Assembly (NCBI RefSeq): GCF_001742185.1
Contig: NZ_CP015750.1
Location: forward strand, 186,001-250,000
DNA: 64,000 nt
Origin: Pectobacterium wasabiae CFBP 3304
GTDB lineage: Bacteria; Pseudomonadota; Gammaproteobacteria; Enterobacterales; Enterobacteriaceae
Reading direction: 5' to 3'
This document shows positions 30,260 to 40,938 of the stretch, one piece after another. The translations under genes and the position numbers were made by a program. Numbering within the stretch: position 1 is the stretch's first letter; every line of letters starts with the position of its first letter. The notes below the pieces were generated by a model, which was not told the DNA's origin, made no database searches, and saw only the letters and a program-made list of their open reading frames with translations.

Positions 30260-31525
30260 ATGCAACCTGTAAGTGGCCCAGGTGCCCCGCTGCCCGGCGA
30301 ACGTGCGGTTACGCCGACAACGACATCGTCAACCTCATCTACATCCTCTAATGCCGCAGGTTCTACCAGCGGCGATCGGCCACTGACGCTGGCACAGCGC
30401 ACGACGCTGGAAAATCTGGTAATTAAAGTTGCCGCGCTGACAACGTCAAAAGCAGCGGAAGTCTGGACGACGGTAAAACAGGGATTAGGGCTGGCAGAAA
30501 ATAATGAACTACAGTCCCGTCACTACCAGCCGGCCGAGCAGATACTTCAGACGCGTCTAACGCAGGCGCAAGATAGCAGCGGTCGTCAGCCGTTGCTCCA
30601 GCGCCTGACAGATATGCTGCATCAGGGTAATAATCGCCAGGCAGTCAGTGATTTTATCCGTCAACAGTTCGGCAGCACCACGCTAAGCGCACTGAGTAAA
30701 ACACAGCTACAGCAGGTTGTGACACTGCTACAAAATGGGCAGATTCCGCAGTCAACAGCACCGGCCTCAGCGCCGCAAGCGGCTCAGGCACCTAATTCGC
30801 CTGAGCGTCCGCTCTCGCCAGTTGAACAGCGCAGCTTGAATCAGCTAGTCACCCGGTTAGCAACCATGACGGGAGAACAGCCTGCGAGAGTGCTGAGTAA
30901 CCTGATGACGATGCAGAATCTTACCCCTGGCGACGCCATCCCGTTCAAGCATCTGCCGCTACTCACGCAGTTCCTGCAAGCACAAGTTGAGCTGCAACAG
31001 ACACAGACGCTGCTTCGCACCACGTTGACGCCACAGGGAACGCCGACCAATACGGGAACGACTGGCGCGCCGCAGGAACCGCCGACAGCCAACACAACCA
31101 GTACGGCTAACGCGACAAATGCCAATTCGGCATCAACAACCACGCTATCATCATCACAGCCACTGCCAACACAAAGCGCACTGCTTTCCCCGAACCTCGC
31201 TCCGTTACAGGCGCTGTTACCACAGCCTATGACCGCGCAGGAACAACAATTATTGATAGATTACACACAGAATCGTTTTAATATTGGCTTGCAAACCCCG
31301 TTGACGCCGATGCAGGTCAGCGATCTACTGACGCTCCTGTTTACGCAACGAATTCAGCGCTCACAGGAAACTGACTGGACGACGACCTCACAGTTGCTAC
31401 ATCCGCTGTTTAACCCGTTGATTGCATCGCTACCGCTCAGTTGGCAATCCCTGTTCCATAAGCCGATGTTTCTGGTGATTGTCAGCACCTGCGTGGCTGC
31501 GTTTCTGCTCTGGGTACTGCTGTAG
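30260..31525 (+). CDS. flk: Flagellar regulator Flk (RflH)
   Basis: Protein of 421 residues with a single C-terminal transmembrane helix (about 398-420, ending FLLWVLL). Flk controls the flagellar hook-completion checkpoint, preventing premature FlgM export, and acts at the inner membrane. Alignable segments with E. coli Flk include the start MQPVSGP, RLTDMLHQGNNRQAVSDFIRQ, LSKTQLQQVVTLLQNGQIP and RPLSPVEQRSLNQLVTRLA. It is longer than E. coli Flk because of a Thr/Ala/Asn-rich linker (about 255-305). The start at 30260 has AGTGAGG upstream. Position between pdxB and fabB matches E. coli. Confidence 0.85.
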   Translation: MQPVSGPGAPLPGERAVTPTTTSSTSSTSSNAAGSTSGDRPLTLAQRTTLENLVIKVAALTTSKAAEVWTTVKQGLGLAENNELQSRHYQPAEQILQTRLTQAQDSSGRQPLLQRLTDMLHQGNNRQAVSDFIRQQFGSTTLSALSKTQLQQVVTLLQNGQIPQSTAPASAPQAAQAPNSPERPLSPVEQRSLNQLVTRLATMTGEQPARVLSNLMTMQNLTPGDAIPFKHLPLLTQFLQAQVELQQTQTLLRTTLTPQGTPTNTGTTGAPQEPPTANTTSTANATNANSASTTTLSSSQPLPTQSALLSPNLAPLQALLPQPMTAQEQQLLIDYTQNRFNIGLQTPLTPMQVSDLLTLLFTQRIQRSQETDWTTTSQLLHPLFNPLIASLPLSWQSLFHKPMFLVIVSTCVAAFLLWVLL

Positions 31526-31622
31526 CGCAAAATTAGTCCACGCAATACGTGTTAAACCTAACCACACCACGATAGTACACCTTAATCACGCAACTCAGCT
31601 TTCTTCCATCAAAGGAGACAGG

Positions 31623-32549
31623 ATGACTCTTGAGCCAAACATCGCTGAACTCGTCAATACGTTTATCCGTAATGGTCGCCCTTCAGTAAAAAATCAAACG
31701 TTGGCAGAACGCCGTGAAGGATATATCGCCAGTACCGTGCTGGCAGGAGAGGCACCTCCTGGCATCCATTGTGAAGAGATAAATTGGCAATCACTCACAC
31801 TGCGGCTTTACACGCCACCGACCGCACCGCCACACGCTTCTGCTGTAATTTACTATCATGGTGGATGTTTCGTCAGCGGTGGGTTCGCCACACACGATTG
31901 CCAATTACGACATATCGCCTTTCACAGCGGCTGTAAAGTCATTGCCGTACAGTACCGTTTAGCCCCAGAACATCGCTACCCGGCTGCGCATGATGATGCC
32001 TACCAGGCTGCTGAAATGATCCATGAACGGGCCAACATGCTGGGTATCGATCCCGACAATATCATCTTGATGGGTGACAGTGCTGGAGGCCACCTAGCGT
32101 TAGTGACCGCCATACGGTTACGCGATCGCGGTACATTCAAACCCTGCGGACAAATCCTGATCTACCCCATGTTGGATGCCACAGCCAGCAGCGATAGCTA
32201 CCGTACAAATGGCAAAGATTATGTCATTACACGAGAAACATTGGTGAGTGGATATGAAGCCTATTTTGATTCCTTGCCCCCCAATCATTGCGAAGCCAGC
32301 CCGGCAATGCACAGCCCATTATCAGGTCTACCGTCAACGCTGATCATTACAGCGGAATATGATCCGCTGCGAGACGAAGGAGAAGCATTGTTTCGCACGC
32401 TAACCGAGCAGGGTGTCAATGCACAATGTCGGCGCTATTTGGGGGTTATCCACGGTTTTTTCCAGCTTGGTGGCATCAGCCAGGCGGCAAAAGACGCAAT
32501 GCAGGATGTGACTGCCACAATCAAAAAATGGACAGTACCTCTTCCATAA
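31623..32549 (+). CDS. Alpha/beta hydrolase, hormone-sensitive lipase type
   Basis: Carboxylesterase-like enzyme of 308 residues, cytosolic (no signal peptide). The oxyanion-hole motif YYHGGCFVSGG (HGG) is near residues 77-87, the nucleophile serine in GDSAGGH, the acid in AEYDPLRDEG and the histidine in VIHGFFQ. These place it in the hormone-sensitive-lipase (family IV) esterases. The natural ester is unknown. AAAGGAGA lies right before the ATG at 31623. It is not at this position in E. coli. Confidence 0.87.
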   Translation: MTLEPNIAELVNTFIRNGRPSVKNQTLAERREGYIASTVLAGEAPPGIHCEEINWQSLTLRLYTPPTAPPHASAVIYYHGGCFVSGGFATHDCQLRHIAFHSGCKVIAVQYRLAPEHRYPAAHDDAYQAAEMIHERANMLGIDPDNIILMGDSAGGHLALVTAIRLRDRGTFKPCGQILIYPMLDATASSDSYRTNGKDYVITRETLVSGYEAYFDSLPPNHCEASPAMHSPLSGLPSTLIITAEYDPLRDEGEALFRTLTEQGVNAQCRRYLGVIHGFFQLGGISQAAKDAMQDVTATIKKWTVPLP

Positions 32550-32585
32550 CAGCACCTCACGCCAGTTGAACACCATCCAAAAAAC

Positions 32586-32618
32586 AAAACCCCGTGGCTT
32601 ACGCCTGCGGGGTTTTTA
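32586..32618. terminator. Bidirectional terminator between hydrolase gene and fabB
   Basis: The 9-bp stem AAAACCCCG/CGGGGTTTT has a 13-base loop and T-rich flank on the plus side and A-rich flank on the other. It can serve both convergent genes. Confidence 0.8.
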
Positions 32619-32653
32619 TTACTTTTCATAATAATACGCGTGTGAGAAACCGA

Positions 32654-33871
32654 TTATTTATCGAGTTTTCTCATCACCAGCGCGGCGTTAGTGCCACCGA
32701 ATCCGAAGCCGTTAGACATCACGGTCTTCAGTTCACGGTCGGTGGTTTCGGTAATGATATTCATACCTTCCGCACGTTCATCCAATGTATCCACGTTGAT
32801 ACTTGGCGCAATAAAGCCATGTTCCAACATTAACAGGGTATAAATGGCTTCCTGAACGCCAGCAGCACCCAGAGAGTGACCCGTCATCGCTTTCGTCGCA
32901 GAAATCGGCGGAACCTTGTCACCGAAGACTTCGCGGATCGCCCACAGTTCTTTCACATCGCCCACTGGCGTAGAAGTACCGTGCGTGTTGATGTAGTCGA
33001 TCGGCGTGTCAATGTCCTGCATCGCCATCTTCATGCAACGCACTGCGCCTTCACCCGACGGAGCAACCATATCCGCACCGTCAGACGTCGCACCGTAGCC
33101 GACGACTTCCGCGTAGATATGCGCACCACGCGCTAGCGCGTGTTCCAATTCCTCTACCACAACCATACCGCCGCCGCCTGCGATCACGAAACCATCGCGA
33201 TCGGCATCATAGGTACGAGAAGCTTTTTCTGGCGTCTCATTGTATTTGGTAGACAACGCGCCCATAGCATCAAATTCACAGGCCAGTTCCCAGCACAGCT
33301 CTTCGCCGCCACCAGCAAAAACGATATCCTGTTTGCCCATCTGGATTTGCTCAACCGCATTACCGATGCAGTGTGCAGAAGTGGCACAGGCAGAGCTGAT
33401 GGAGTAGTTCACACCGTGAATTTTGAACGGCGTTGCCAGACAGGCAGAAACCGCAGAACCCATTGATTTAGTCACTACATAAGGGCCAACCGCTTTCAGG
33501 CCACGCGGGCTACGCATCGCGTCAGCACCAAACACCTGATAGCGTGCAGAACCACCTGAACCAGCAATCAGGCCAACGCGTGGGTTATTCTGATAAACCT
33601 CATCAGACAGCCCAGAATCTTGAATCGCCTGCTCCATAGATAAGTAGGCATAAATCGACGCATCACTCATAAAACGCACAACTTTGCGGTCAATGAGGCC
33701 AGTGGTGTCCAGTTTGACATTCCCCCAGACGTGACTACGCATGCCGGAATCTTTCAGCTCTTGAGAAAAAGTAATGCCCGAGCGGCCTTCCCGCAAAGAT
33801 GCCAGAACTTCCTGCTGGTTATTACCAATGCTTGATACGATCCCCAGGCCAGTAATCACTGCACGTTTCAT
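32654..33871 (-). CDS. fabB: 3-oxoacyl-ACP synthase I FabB
   Basis: Beta-ketoacyl-ACP synthase I (405 residues), the condensing enzyme essential for unsaturated fatty acid synthesis. The Cys-His-His triad is visible: Cys in [10 protein letters not shown] (near 163), His in [11 protein letters not shown] (near 298) and His in [10 protein letters not shown] (near 333). Lys in AVLVMRKLD-type C-terminus and [12 protein letters not shown] complete the fold. Its promoter region at 33922-33957 carries adjacent FabR- and FadR-like operators. It is divergent from mnmC. Confidence 0.97.
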   Translation of the reverse strand: MKRAVITGLGIVSSIGNNQQEVLASLREGRSGITFSQELKDSGMRSHVWGNVKLDTTGLIDRKVVRFMSDASIYAYLSMEQAIQDSGLSDEVYQNNPRVGLIAGSGGSARYQVFGADAMRSPRGLKAVGPYVVTKSMGSAVSACLATPFKIHGVNYSISSACATSAHCIGNAVEQIQMGKQDIVFAGGGEELCWELACEFDAMGALSTKYNETPEKASRTYDADRDGFVIAGGGGMVVVEELEHALARGAHIYAEVVGYGATSDGADMVAPSGEGAVRCMKMAMQDIDTPIDYINTHGTSTPVGDVKELWAIREVFGDKVPPISATKAMTGHSLGAAGVQEAIYTLLMLEHGFIAPSINVDTLDERAEGMNIITETTDRELKTVMSNGFGFGGTNAALVMRKLDK

Positions 33872-33921
33872 TTAATACCTCTTCTTCCACTTATAGAGTT
33901 TGGGATTTCGCTTCGCACTTT

Positions 33922-33939
33922 AGCGTACAGTTGTAAGCT
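33922..33939 (-). promoter_or_regulatory. FabR-like operator of fabB
   Basis: AGCGTACAGTTGTAAGCT is a near-perfect palindrome matching the FabR motif AGCGTACA-NN-TGTNCGCT, 51 bases upstream of the fabB start. Confidence 0.7.
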
Positions 33940-33940
33940 G

Positions 33941-33957
33941 AACAAGTCCGATCAGCC
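33941..33957 (-). promoter_or_regulatory. FadR-like activator site of fabB
   Basis: The minus strand reads GGCTGATCGGACTTGTT, close to the FadR consensus AACTGGTCNGACNTGTT. It abuts the FabR-like site, as in E. coli fabB, where FadR activates. Confidence 0.7.
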
Positions 33958-34043
33958 GAACTATCGCGAAATTATTGCTAAATTTGCACCACGATCTTCA
34001 GCCCGTTAAAATCTCGCCATCACTTGAATAATGAGCTTTTGCC

Positions 34044-36071
34044 GTGGCGAACCTTCCCATCCAACATGCGTCGTTAAGTTGGAACACTCAGGGTACACCT
34101 GTATCGCAACAGTTTGATGACGTCTATTTTTCGAATCAGGATGGGTTAGCAGAAACCCGTTATGTGTTTTTACAGGGCAATCAATTTCCTGAGCGCTTCA
34201 CTACACACCCGCGTACAAACTGCGTGATAGCGGAGACTGGCTTTGGCACCGGCCTGAATTTTCTCACGCTGTGGCAAGCCTTTGCCCACTTTCGTCAACA
34301 GCAACCACAGGCAACACTGCGGCATCTGCATTTCATCAGCTTCGAGAAATTCCCCCTGCGCCAGCACGATCTGGCTGCCGCACACGCACAGTGGCCGGAG
34401 CTAGCAGAATTCGCAGATGAACTGCGCCAGCAGTGGCCATTGGCGCTACCAGGCTGTCACCGTCTCATTCTGGCGCAAGGCAGCATTACACTCGATTTGT
34501 GGTTCGGTGACGTCAACGTCTTACTACCTGAGCTGGATGACACCCAAAACCATCAGGTCGACGCCTGGTTTCTGGACGGTTTTGCGCCCTCTAAAAACCC
34601 CGATATGTGGACGGATAACCTATTTCAGGCGATGGCACGCCTGTGTCGTAAAGAAGGGACATTCGCCACCTTTACCGCTGCAGGCTTTGTGCGTCGCGGT
34701 CTGCAACAGGCGGGGTTTCACGTCAGTAAAGTCAAAGGATTCGGACAGAAGCGCGAGATGTTGAGCGGTATCCTTCCCGACGCGCTTCCCATCACCTCGC
34801 CGACACCGTGGTATGCACGTCCCGCGGCCAGCACAACTGACGATATTGCAATTATTGGCGGCGGTATCGCCAGCTTACTTGCTGCACTGGCTCTGCAACG
34901 GCGCGGCGCAAACGTCACGCTCTACTGCGCGGAGGCACAGCCAGCCACTGGTGCATCCGGCAATCGTCAGGGCGCGCTGTATCCTCTGCTGAATAACCGA
35001 CACGATGCGGTATCCCGCTTTTTCTCGCTCGCCTTTGACTTTGCCCACCGCAACTACACGGCGCTGGCGCAGCAGGGACTGGAATTTGAACACCAGTGGT
35101 GCGGCGTCAGCCAACTTGCCTGGGATGAAAAGAGCGCACGTAAGATCGCGCAGATTCTGCGAGGGGAATGGCCAGAAGAACTGGTCGTTAGCGTGGATGC
35201 CCAGCAACTGGAGAAACAGAGCGGCCTGAATCCCGGCGTAAATGGCATCACCTATCCCGACGGCGGCTGGCTGTGTCCGGCAGAACTGACAGCCGCTGCG
35301 CTGAAGCTGGCACAGCAGAACAGCCTGTCGGTACAGATGAATACTGCCGTTTCCGCTCTGGAGAAAACGGATAACGGCTGGGCGCTCACCTTAAGCACGG
35401 GCCAACAGGTAAATCACGCGGTTGTGGTGCTGGCGAATGGTCACCAGATTACCGACTGGCCACAAACCCGCGATTTACCCGGCTACGCCGTGCGCGGACA
35501 GGTCAGCCACGTTCCAACTAACCCTGTTCTGGGGCAGTTAAAACAGGTGTTGTGCTACGACGGCTACCTGACGCCAGTTAGTCCGCAGCATCAAACGCAC
35601 TGCATCGGAGCGAGCTATCTACGGGGCGAAGCGCATTGTGATTATCGGGAAGAAGAGCAGCAGGAGAACCGTCAACGGCTACTGAATTGTTTGCCTCACG
35701 CAGACTGGGCCAAGACGGTCGATGTCAGCGATGGGCTGGCTCGTCAAGGCGTCCGCTGCGCACTGCGCGATCATCTGCCGCTCTTAGGCGCGGTGCCGAA
35801 CTATGAACAAACGCTGACAGAGTATGAAGATCGGTTGCATCCCCAGCACCGTGCCGACGCCGTACCGAGCGCACCTTATTGGCAAGATCTGTTTATTCTC
35901 GGTGCGTTAGGCTCACGCGGGCTCTGTTCTGCCCCACTTGCGGCGGAAATTTTGGCTTCGCAGATGTATGGCGAGCCTCTACCGCTGGATCGCGATACGC
36001 TAGCCGCGCTAAACCCGAATCGCTTCTGGATAAGGAAACTGCTGAAAGGCAAACCCGTGACGCGGGATTAA
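34044..36071 (+). CDS. mnmC: Bifunctional tRNA mnm5U methyltransferase/oxidase MnmC
   Basis: Two-domain enzyme of 675 residues finishing mnm5s2U at tRNA wobble position 34. The N-terminal SAM methyltransferase (about 1-245) shows [17 protein letters not shown] and [17 protein letters not shown]. The C-terminal FAD oxidase (about 260-675) begins [19 protein letters not shown] and contains [15 protein letters not shown]. The start is GTG at 34044; the reading frame begins within the divergent region shared with fabB. Length matches E. coli MnmC (668). Confidence 0.95.
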   Translation: MANLPIQHASLSWNTQGTPVSQQFDDVYFSNQDGLAETRYVFLQGNQFPERFTTHPRTNCVIAETGFGTGLNFLTLWQAFAHFRQQQPQATLRHLHFISFEKFPLRQHDLAAAHAQWPELAEFADELRQQWPLALPGCHRLILAQGSITLDLWFGDVNVLLPELDDTQNHQVDAWFLDGFAPSKNPDMWTDNLFQAMARLCRKEGTFATFTAAGFVRRGLQQAGFHVSKVKGFGQKREMLSGILPDALPITSPTPWYARPAASTTDDIAIIGGGIASLLAALALQRRGANVTLYCAEAQPATGASGNRQGALYPLLNNRHDAVSRFFSLAFDFAHRNYTALAQQGLEFEHQWCGVSQLAWDEKSARKIAQILRGEWPEELVVSVDAQQLEKQSGLNPGVNGITYPDGGWLCPAELTAAALKLAQQNSLSVQMNTAVSALEKTDNGWALTLSTGQQVNHAVVVLANGHQITDWPQTRDLPGYAVRGQVSHVPTNPVLGQLKQVLCYDGYLTPVSPQHQTHCIGASYLRGEAHCDYREEEQQENRQRLLNCLPHADWAKTVDVSDGLARQGVRCALRDHLPLLGAVPNYEQTLTEYEDRLHPQHRADAVPSAPYWQDLFILGALGSRGLCSAPLAAEILASQMYGEPLPLDRDTLAALNPNRFWIRKLLKGKPVTRD

Positions 36072-36081
36072 TGAGGAAGAT

Positions 36082-36105
36082 GTGCTGGCTCGACTAAGCC
36101 AGCAC
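36082..36105. other. Hairpin between mnmC and yfcL
   Basis: A perfect 9-bp stem, GTGCTGGCT/AGCCAGCAC with a 6-base loop, lies between the convergent mnmC and yfcL stops. It has no clear T tract. Confidence 0.5.
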
Positions 36106-36125
36106 TGACAGATCACACATGAAAA

Positions 36126-36410
36126 TCAGTGCGTACTGTTTTGCGCCTGCTGGAACAAACGTTCCCACATGCCGTTAACCAGTACCTGATCCGGCGGTGA
36201 CAGTTCACCGTTTTTGATCGCGTTATTAATGCTGCCGCTAACGCGCACATGCAGGGCTTCAAGCGTGTGTTCGCCGTTTTCTTCCGCTTCTGCGACTGAC
36301 ACCGTCAGATGACCACGTAAATAGCCACCGGCAAAGAGTTCATCGTCGCTGGCATGCTCTACCATGTCATCAATCAGCGCCAGAATGCGCGTTTCAAATT
36401 CTGCGATCAT
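36126..36410 (-). CDS. yfcL: YfcL family protein
   Basis: Small acidic protein of 94 residues, alpha-helical, without signal or membrane segments. [36 protein letters not shown] matches the E. coli YfcL family (split here into shorter recognisable parts such as [10 protein letters not shown] and [11 protein letters not shown]). Function unknown. Last gene of the leftward block that includes epmC, yfcA, mepA and aroC. Confidence 0.88.
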   Translation of the reverse strand: MIAEFETRILALIDDMVEHASDDELFAGGYLRGHLTVSVAEAEENGEHTLEALHVRVSGSINNAIKNGELSPPDQVLVNGMWERLFQQAQNSTH

Positions 36411-36444
36411 TTCTTATCCTCAAATTTTTTGCAGTTCCCGCTCA

Positions 36445-36990
36445 TCACAGATCGGCTGGATACGGGAAGCTCGCCGCCGTCAGCGGTGGCGTATTGTAAA
36501 ACGATTGTAACGCACGAATAAAGCTCGCTGGACGCGCGGGAATCCCGTCGTCCAGATACTGCATCACTTGTGCATGCACACGCCGTTGGAAATCAATACG
36601 GTCTGGCTCGCAATCGCCGTTCAGGTTGTCGCAACTGACGTTAAACGGAAAGCCTGCCGCGACGCAGAACAGCCAGTCGAAGGCCTGGGGTTTGATTTCC
36701 ACCACTTCAAACTGGCTTTGCGTCGTGGCATCGCGGCCATCCGGGCAATACCAGTAGCCGAAATCGACCTGCAAACGCCGCTGTGCGCCGGCAATGCACC
36801 AATGCGAAATCTCGTGCAGCGCGCTGGCATAAAAACCGTGAGCAAACACAATCCGATGATACGGAATCTCATCATCTGCGGGCAGATAAATAGGCTCATC
36901 GTCGCCTTTTACCAGACGGGTATTGTATTCGTCGCCAAAGCAATCATTAAATATATCAATTAGTTGCTGATAATGGTGCGTCGTTGTCAT
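36445..36990 (-). CDS. epmC: Elongation factor P hydroxylase EpmC (YfcM)
   Basis: Iron-dependent hydroxylase of 181 residues that adds a hydroxyl to the beta-lysylated lysine of EF-P. The metal site HEISHWCIAG is clear, as are KGDDEPIYLPADDEIPYHRIVFAHGFY (in pieces such as GDDEPIYLPAD), WYCPDGRDATTQSQFE and CDNLNGD. I start at 36990 because MTTTHHYQQLI aligns with E. coli MNSTHHYEQLI; in-frame ATGs at 37008 and further upstream overlap the end of yfcA and are less likely. Confidence 0.9.
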   Translation of the reverse strand: MTTTHHYQQLIDIFNDCFGDEYNTRLVKGDDEPIYLPADDEIPYHRIVFAHGFYASALHEISHWCIAGAQRRLQVDFGYWYCPDGRDATTQSQFEVVEIKPQAFDWLFCVAAGFPFNVSCDNLNGDCEPDRIDFQRRVHAQVMQYLDDGIPARPASFIRALQSFYNTPPLTAASFPYPADL

Positions 36991-37018
36991 GTTATCTGTT
37001 GTTATCATAAAATTGTTA

Positions 37019-37819
37019 TCATAAAAGCTGCTCCAGCCAGACAGCAATTGTGTGTCCATGGCTGTCATAAATCAGCTTGCCGCTCATGATGGCAGAAACC
37101 AACACCAGCATAGGACGAATCAGCTTTTGCCCTTTCGTCATCACCATTCTGGCACCAAGTCGCGCACCGAGGATCTGCCCGACCAGCATCACTCCCCCGA
37201 CTACCCAGACGACTTTTCCGCTGAGCATAAAAAACAACAGCCCACCGAAGTTAGAGGTAAAGTTCAGGATTTTGGCATTCGCCGTCGCTTTTGCCAGGTT
37301 GAAACCATACAGCGTGACAAAGGCCAGCGCGTAAAATGATCCGGCACCGGGACCGAAGAAACCGTCATAAAAGCCGACGCAGCCGCCTGCCACAATCGCA
37401 AACGGAAGTGGCGACAGACGACGCTGCCGATCTTCATCGCCGATTTTGGGCGTGAGTAAAAAGTAGAGGCCGATACCAATGATGAGAAACGGCAACAGTT
37501 GGCGTAGAAAATCGGCGTGGATTTGCTGAATCAACCAGGCACCAAAGGTCGAACCGACAAACGTCAGCGCAATAGCCAGTTTCTGCTCGCCCAGATTCAC
37601 CGCACGACGACGAATGAAATACAGGCTGGCAGAAAAGGAGCCGCCGACAGCCTGAAGTTTATTCGTTGCCAGCACCTGCGCCGGGGATAAACCCGCCGCC
37701 AGCAAGGCAGGGATCGTCAATAACCCACCACCTCCAGCAATCGAATCAATAAACCCTGCCAACGCCCCGACAAAAAACAGCACGACCAGCATGTCTGGCC
37801 CAAGAACTAACCAATCCAT
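37019..37819 (-). CDS. yfcA: TSUP-family membrane permease YfcA
   Basis: Integral membrane protein of 266 residues with about eight hydrophobic helices. It has the TauE/SafE family repeats: FVGALAGFIDSIAGGGGLLTIPALLAAGL at the N-terminus and GCVGFYDGFFGPGAGSFYALAF in the second half (shown here as long recognisable loops). Members move sulfite, organosulfur or similar anions; the substrate is unknown here. It lies 9 bases downstream of mepA and just before epmC, consistent with one transcript. Confidence 0.92.
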   Translation of the reverse strand: MDWLVLGPDMLVVLFFVGALAGFIDSIAGGGGLLTIPALLAAGLSPAQVLATNKLQAVGGSFSASLYFIRRRAVNLGEQKLAIALTFVGSTFGAWLIQQIHADFLRQLLPFLIIGIGLYFLLTPKIGDEDRQRRLSPLPFAIVAGGCVGFYDGFFGPGAGSFYALAFVTLYGFNLAKATANAKILNFTSNFGGLLFFMLSGKVVWVVGGVMLVGQILGARLGARMVMTKGQKLIRPMLVLVSAIMSGKLIYDSHGHTIAVWLEQLL

Positions 37820-37828
37820 CGTTATTCG

Positions 37829-38668
37829 TTATCTCGCGGCAAAATGTCTGTCGAGCAATGCCTGACAAGAAGGCGGCAACGGTGGCGGCGTCGTTTTCTC
37901 TGGGGCTTCGCTACTCGGCTGCTTCGGCTGGAACCAACTGGTTAACTCAGCACCACATCCGTCTCCGATAGGGGGATCGCTCTGTTCCTGACACTCCAGG
38001 CTATCTGCCGGGCAGCGCAAGCGAACATGCATATGCGCACGATGCGCAAACCAAGGACGGACTTTACGTAACCAATCACGATCGTGGCCTGCTTCGGCAC
38101 ACAGTTGTTTTTTAATCGCCGGATTAACAAAAATACGCGTCACGTCACTATCCAGTGCTGCGGTCTTGATCAACGTGGTGACTTCCGGCCGCCAAACGCG
38201 CGGATTAACACTCAGCCCGCTGGCGTTAACCAAATCGATAGGCTGTGGTTTCAGCAACTGTTGTTCACTCCAGCGCTGTCTGGGCAATTGCAGCCAAATG
38301 TCCACATCCAACCCGGATTGGTGACTGGCGTGGCCGCTGCTGAAACGCCCACCGACAGGCATTCCCATATCCCCCACCAGCACATTACCCGATGTCGTGC
38401 GCTTAACCTCGGTGCTCAGGCGCTGAATGAACGCCAGAAGATCAGGGTGACCAAAATAGCGTCGCTGGTCGGTACGCATCACCTGATAATCCAAAGACTG
38501 CAACGGTAACGGTTGGGCACCGATGATACAGCCATTGGAAAAGCTACCGATTGACTGTGCCGTACCCGCAACCGGATGCGCAATCTCCTGCCAGGGCGTT
38601 TTCGCCCACGTGGCGTTCGACAACAACGATGCACTCAGCGCCAGAACCCCGATTAACCCTTGTTTCAT
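37829..38668 (-). CDS. mepA: Penicillin-insensitive murein endopeptidase MepA
   Basis: Periplasmic LAS-type zinc peptidase of 279 residues that cuts D-alanyl-meso-DAP cross-links. An N-terminal signal peptide (about 1-22, cleavage after TWA) precedes the zinc motifs: [20 protein letters not shown] (His and Asp ligands) and the C-terminal [15 protein letters not shown]. Six cysteines, mostly in the C-terminal half, fit the disulfide-bonded E. coli enzyme. It follows aroC by 6 bases. Confidence 0.95.
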   Translation of the reverse strand: MKQGLIGVLALSASLLSNATWAKTPWQEIAHPVAGTAQSIGSFSNGCIIGAQPLPLQSLDYQVMRTDQRRYFGHPDLLAFIQRLSTEVKRTTSGNVLVGDMGMPVGGRFSSGHASHQSGLDVDIWLQLPRQRWSEQQLLKPQPIDLVNASGLSVNPRVWRPEVTTLIKTAALDSDVTRIFVNPAIKKQLCAEAGHDRDWLRKVRPWFAHRAHMHVRLRCPADSLECQEQSDPPIGDGCGAELTSWFQPKQPSSEAPEKTTPPPLPPSCQALLDRHFAAR

Positions 38669-38674
38669 TATTTT

Positions 38675-39760
38675 TTACCAGCGAGGAACTTGACTGTTCA
38701 CATCCCCACACTGCGCGCGTTGGCGCAACAGGTGATCCATTAACACAATCGCCATCATGGCTTCGGCAATCGGCACCGCACGAATCCCGACACACGGGTC
38801 GTGACGTCCGCGCGTCACCATTTCTGTCGCTTCCCCCTGACGGTTAATCGTTTTCCCCGGCACCATAATGCTGGAGGTCGGTTTCAACGCCAGATGCGCA
38901 ATGATGTTCTGCCCGCTGCTGATCCCACCCAAAATGCCGCCAGCATGATTGCTCTGGAAACCTTCCGGCGTGATTTCGTCACGGTTTTCGCTGCCACGCT
39001 TGGTGACAACCGCAAAGCCATCGCCAATTTCAACGCCCTTCACGGCATTGATGCTCATCAGCGCGTGAGCCAGGTCAGCATCCAGACGGTCAAAGACCGG
39101 TTCGCCTAACCCGACAGGCACTGATTCCGCTACGACGCTCACCTTCGCACCAATGGAATCACCCTCTTTTTTCAGCGCGCGCATTAGTTCATCCAATGCG
39201 TCCAGCTTGTCGATATCGGGGCAAAAGAACGGGTTTTGCTCAACCTGTTCCCAATCTTTCAGCTCGCAGGTGACATCGCCAATCTGTGACAGATAGCCAC
39301 GGACCTTCACACCATGCTGCTGTTGCAGATATTTCTTCGCAATCGCACCCGCGGCAACGCGCATCGCGGTTTCACGCGCGGAAGAGCGGCCACCGCCACG
39401 GTAATCACGCTGGCCATATTTTTGCTCATAGGTGTAATCGGCATGACCGGGGCGAAAGACGTCTTTAATTGCGCCGTAATCCTGAGAACGCTGATCGGTG
39501 TTTTCAATCAACAGGCCAATGCTGGTGCCAGTCGTCACGCCCTCAAACACACCGGACAGAATCTTGACCTGATCCGGTTCACGGCGCTGCGTCGTATAGC
39601 GGGATGTCCCCGGACGACGGCGATCCAAATCATGCTGCAGATCCGCTTCCGTCAGCGGGATACCCGGCGGTACACCATCAACAATACATCCCAGAGCAAT
39701 ACCGTGGGATTCACCAAATGTAGTGACGCGAAAAAATTGCCCAATACTGTTGCCTGCCAT
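38675..39760 (-). CDS. aroC: Chorismate synthase
   Basis: FMN-dependent enzyme of 361 residues converting EPSP to chorismate. Signatures: [19 protein letters not shown] near residue 12, [30 protein letters not shown] in the centre (visible as [12 protein letters not shown] and [11 protein letters not shown]) and [15 protein letters not shown] at the C-terminus. The start at 39760 ([16 protein letters not shown]) is the family start. It lies in the prmB-aroC-mepA-yfcA-epmC-yfcL succession. Confidence 0.97.
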   Translation of the reverse strand: MAGNSIGQFFRVTTFGESHGIALGCIVDGVPPGIPLTEADLQHDLDRRRPGTSRYTTQRREPDQVKILSGVFEGVTTGTSIGLLIENTDQRSQDYGAIKDVFRPGHADYTYEQKYGQRDYRGGGRSSARETAMRVAAGAIAKKYLQQQHGVKVRGYLSQIGDVTCELKDWEQVEQNPFFCPDIDKLDALDELMRALKKEGDSIGAKVSVVAESVPVGLGEPVFDRLDADLAHALMSINAVKGVEIGDGFAVVTKRGSENRDEITPEGFQSNHAGGILGGISSGQNIIAHLALKPTSSIMVPGKTINRQGEATEMVTRGRHDPCVGIRAVPIAEAMMAIVLMDHLLRQRAQCGDVNSQVPRW

Positions 39761-39834
39761 CACAACTCCTTCACATGTGTTCTGTTTCCACCTGACCGTC
39801 AAACGGTAAGGTGGATGAATATCGTTATGACCGT

Positions 39835-40767
39835 TTAATCACGGTAAGCGCTAAAATGATCTTTGCAATCAACCAACTGTGACTGAGTTAGCATAAACAC
39901 GCCGTCACCGCCGTTATCAAACTCCAGCCAGGTGAACGGAATCTCTGGATATTGATCGATCAGGTGCACCATGCTGTTACCCACTTCGCAAATCAGCACG
40001 CCATCATCGCTAAGATAGTCTGGCGCACAGGCCAGAATACGACGAACCAGATCCAGACCGTCATTGCCCGCCGCCAGCCCCAGTTCAGGCTCAAAACGGA
40101 ATTCCTGCGGCAGATCGAACATATCTTCTTCATCGACATACGGCGGATTGGTCACGATCAGGTCATAGCGAATCGCCGGTAAATCGCGGAACAGGTCGGA
40201 GCGAATCGGCGTCACGCGATATTCCAGACCGTGCTGCTGAATATTTTGCTCGGTCACCGCCAGTGCATCGCTGGAGATATCGACGGCATCGACTTCCGCT
40301 TCTGGGAACGCCTGAGCACAGGCAATCGCAATACAGCCGCTGCCGGTACACAGATCCAAAATATGGTTTGGCGCTTTCGGCAGTTGCTCGCCAAAATAGT
40401 TATTGATCAGTTCACCGATAGGAGAGCGCGGCACCAGCACGCGTTCGTCAACGTAGAATTCCAGGCCGCAAAACCAGGCTTTATTGGTCAAATAGGCGAC
40501 CGGGATACGTTCATTGACGCGACGGATCACGCGTTCAACAATGCGCTGCCGTTCGCTGGTGATCAGACGCGACGTGTACATATCTTCAGGAATATCGAGC
40601 GGCAAATACAGGCTAGGCAGTACCAACTGTATGGCTTCATCCCAGGGATTATCCGTCCCGTGACCGTAATAGACGTTAGCTGCGTTAAACCGGCTGACAG
40701 CCCAGCGCAACATATCCTGAATAGTATGAAGTTCACTGACGGCCTCATCGACGAAAATTTTGTCCAA
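39835..40767 (-). CDS. prmB: Ribosomal protein uL3 glutamine methyltransferase PrmB
   Basis: SAM-dependent methyltransferase of 310 residues that methylates a glutamine of ribosomal protein L3. Motifs: [15 protein letters not shown] (SAM loop) and the catalytic NPPY in [12 protein letters not shown], with [13 protein letters not shown]. The start is TTG at 40767, supported by a strong GGAGG about 6 bases upstream and by the E. coli N-terminus [10 protein letters not shown]. The ORF could be opened further upstream but that part lacks support. It is divergent from smrB. Confidence 0.95.
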   Translation of the reverse strand: MDKIFVDEAVSELHTIQDMLRWAVSRFNAANVYYGHGTDNPWDEAIQLVLPSLYLPLDIPEDMYTSRLITSERQRIVERVIRRVNERIPVAYLTNKAWFCGLEFYVDERVLVPRSPIGELINNYFGEQLPKAPNHILDLCTGSGCIAIACAQAFPEAEVDAVDISSDALAVTEQNIQQHGLEYRVTPIRSDLFRDLPAIRYDLIVTNPPYVDEEDMFDLPQEFRFEPELGLAAGNDGLDLVRRILACAPDYLSDDGVLICEVGNSMVHLIDQYPEIPFTWLEFDNGGDGVFMLTQSQLVDCKDHFSAYRD

Positions 40768-40938
40768 GGGTGTCCTCCGCAGACAGTTCTGAATAGGAAA
40801 TTGGCGCTTAGTTTGCCACGAAGCCCACGACAAATCAGCAGATATAACCGACTGAACGCGCCCCGATACAGACTTTTATTTAGCGACAGCGGAGAGACAA
40901 GGTAAACTGCTCGAATGTTGACGCAAGATGAATGAAAG

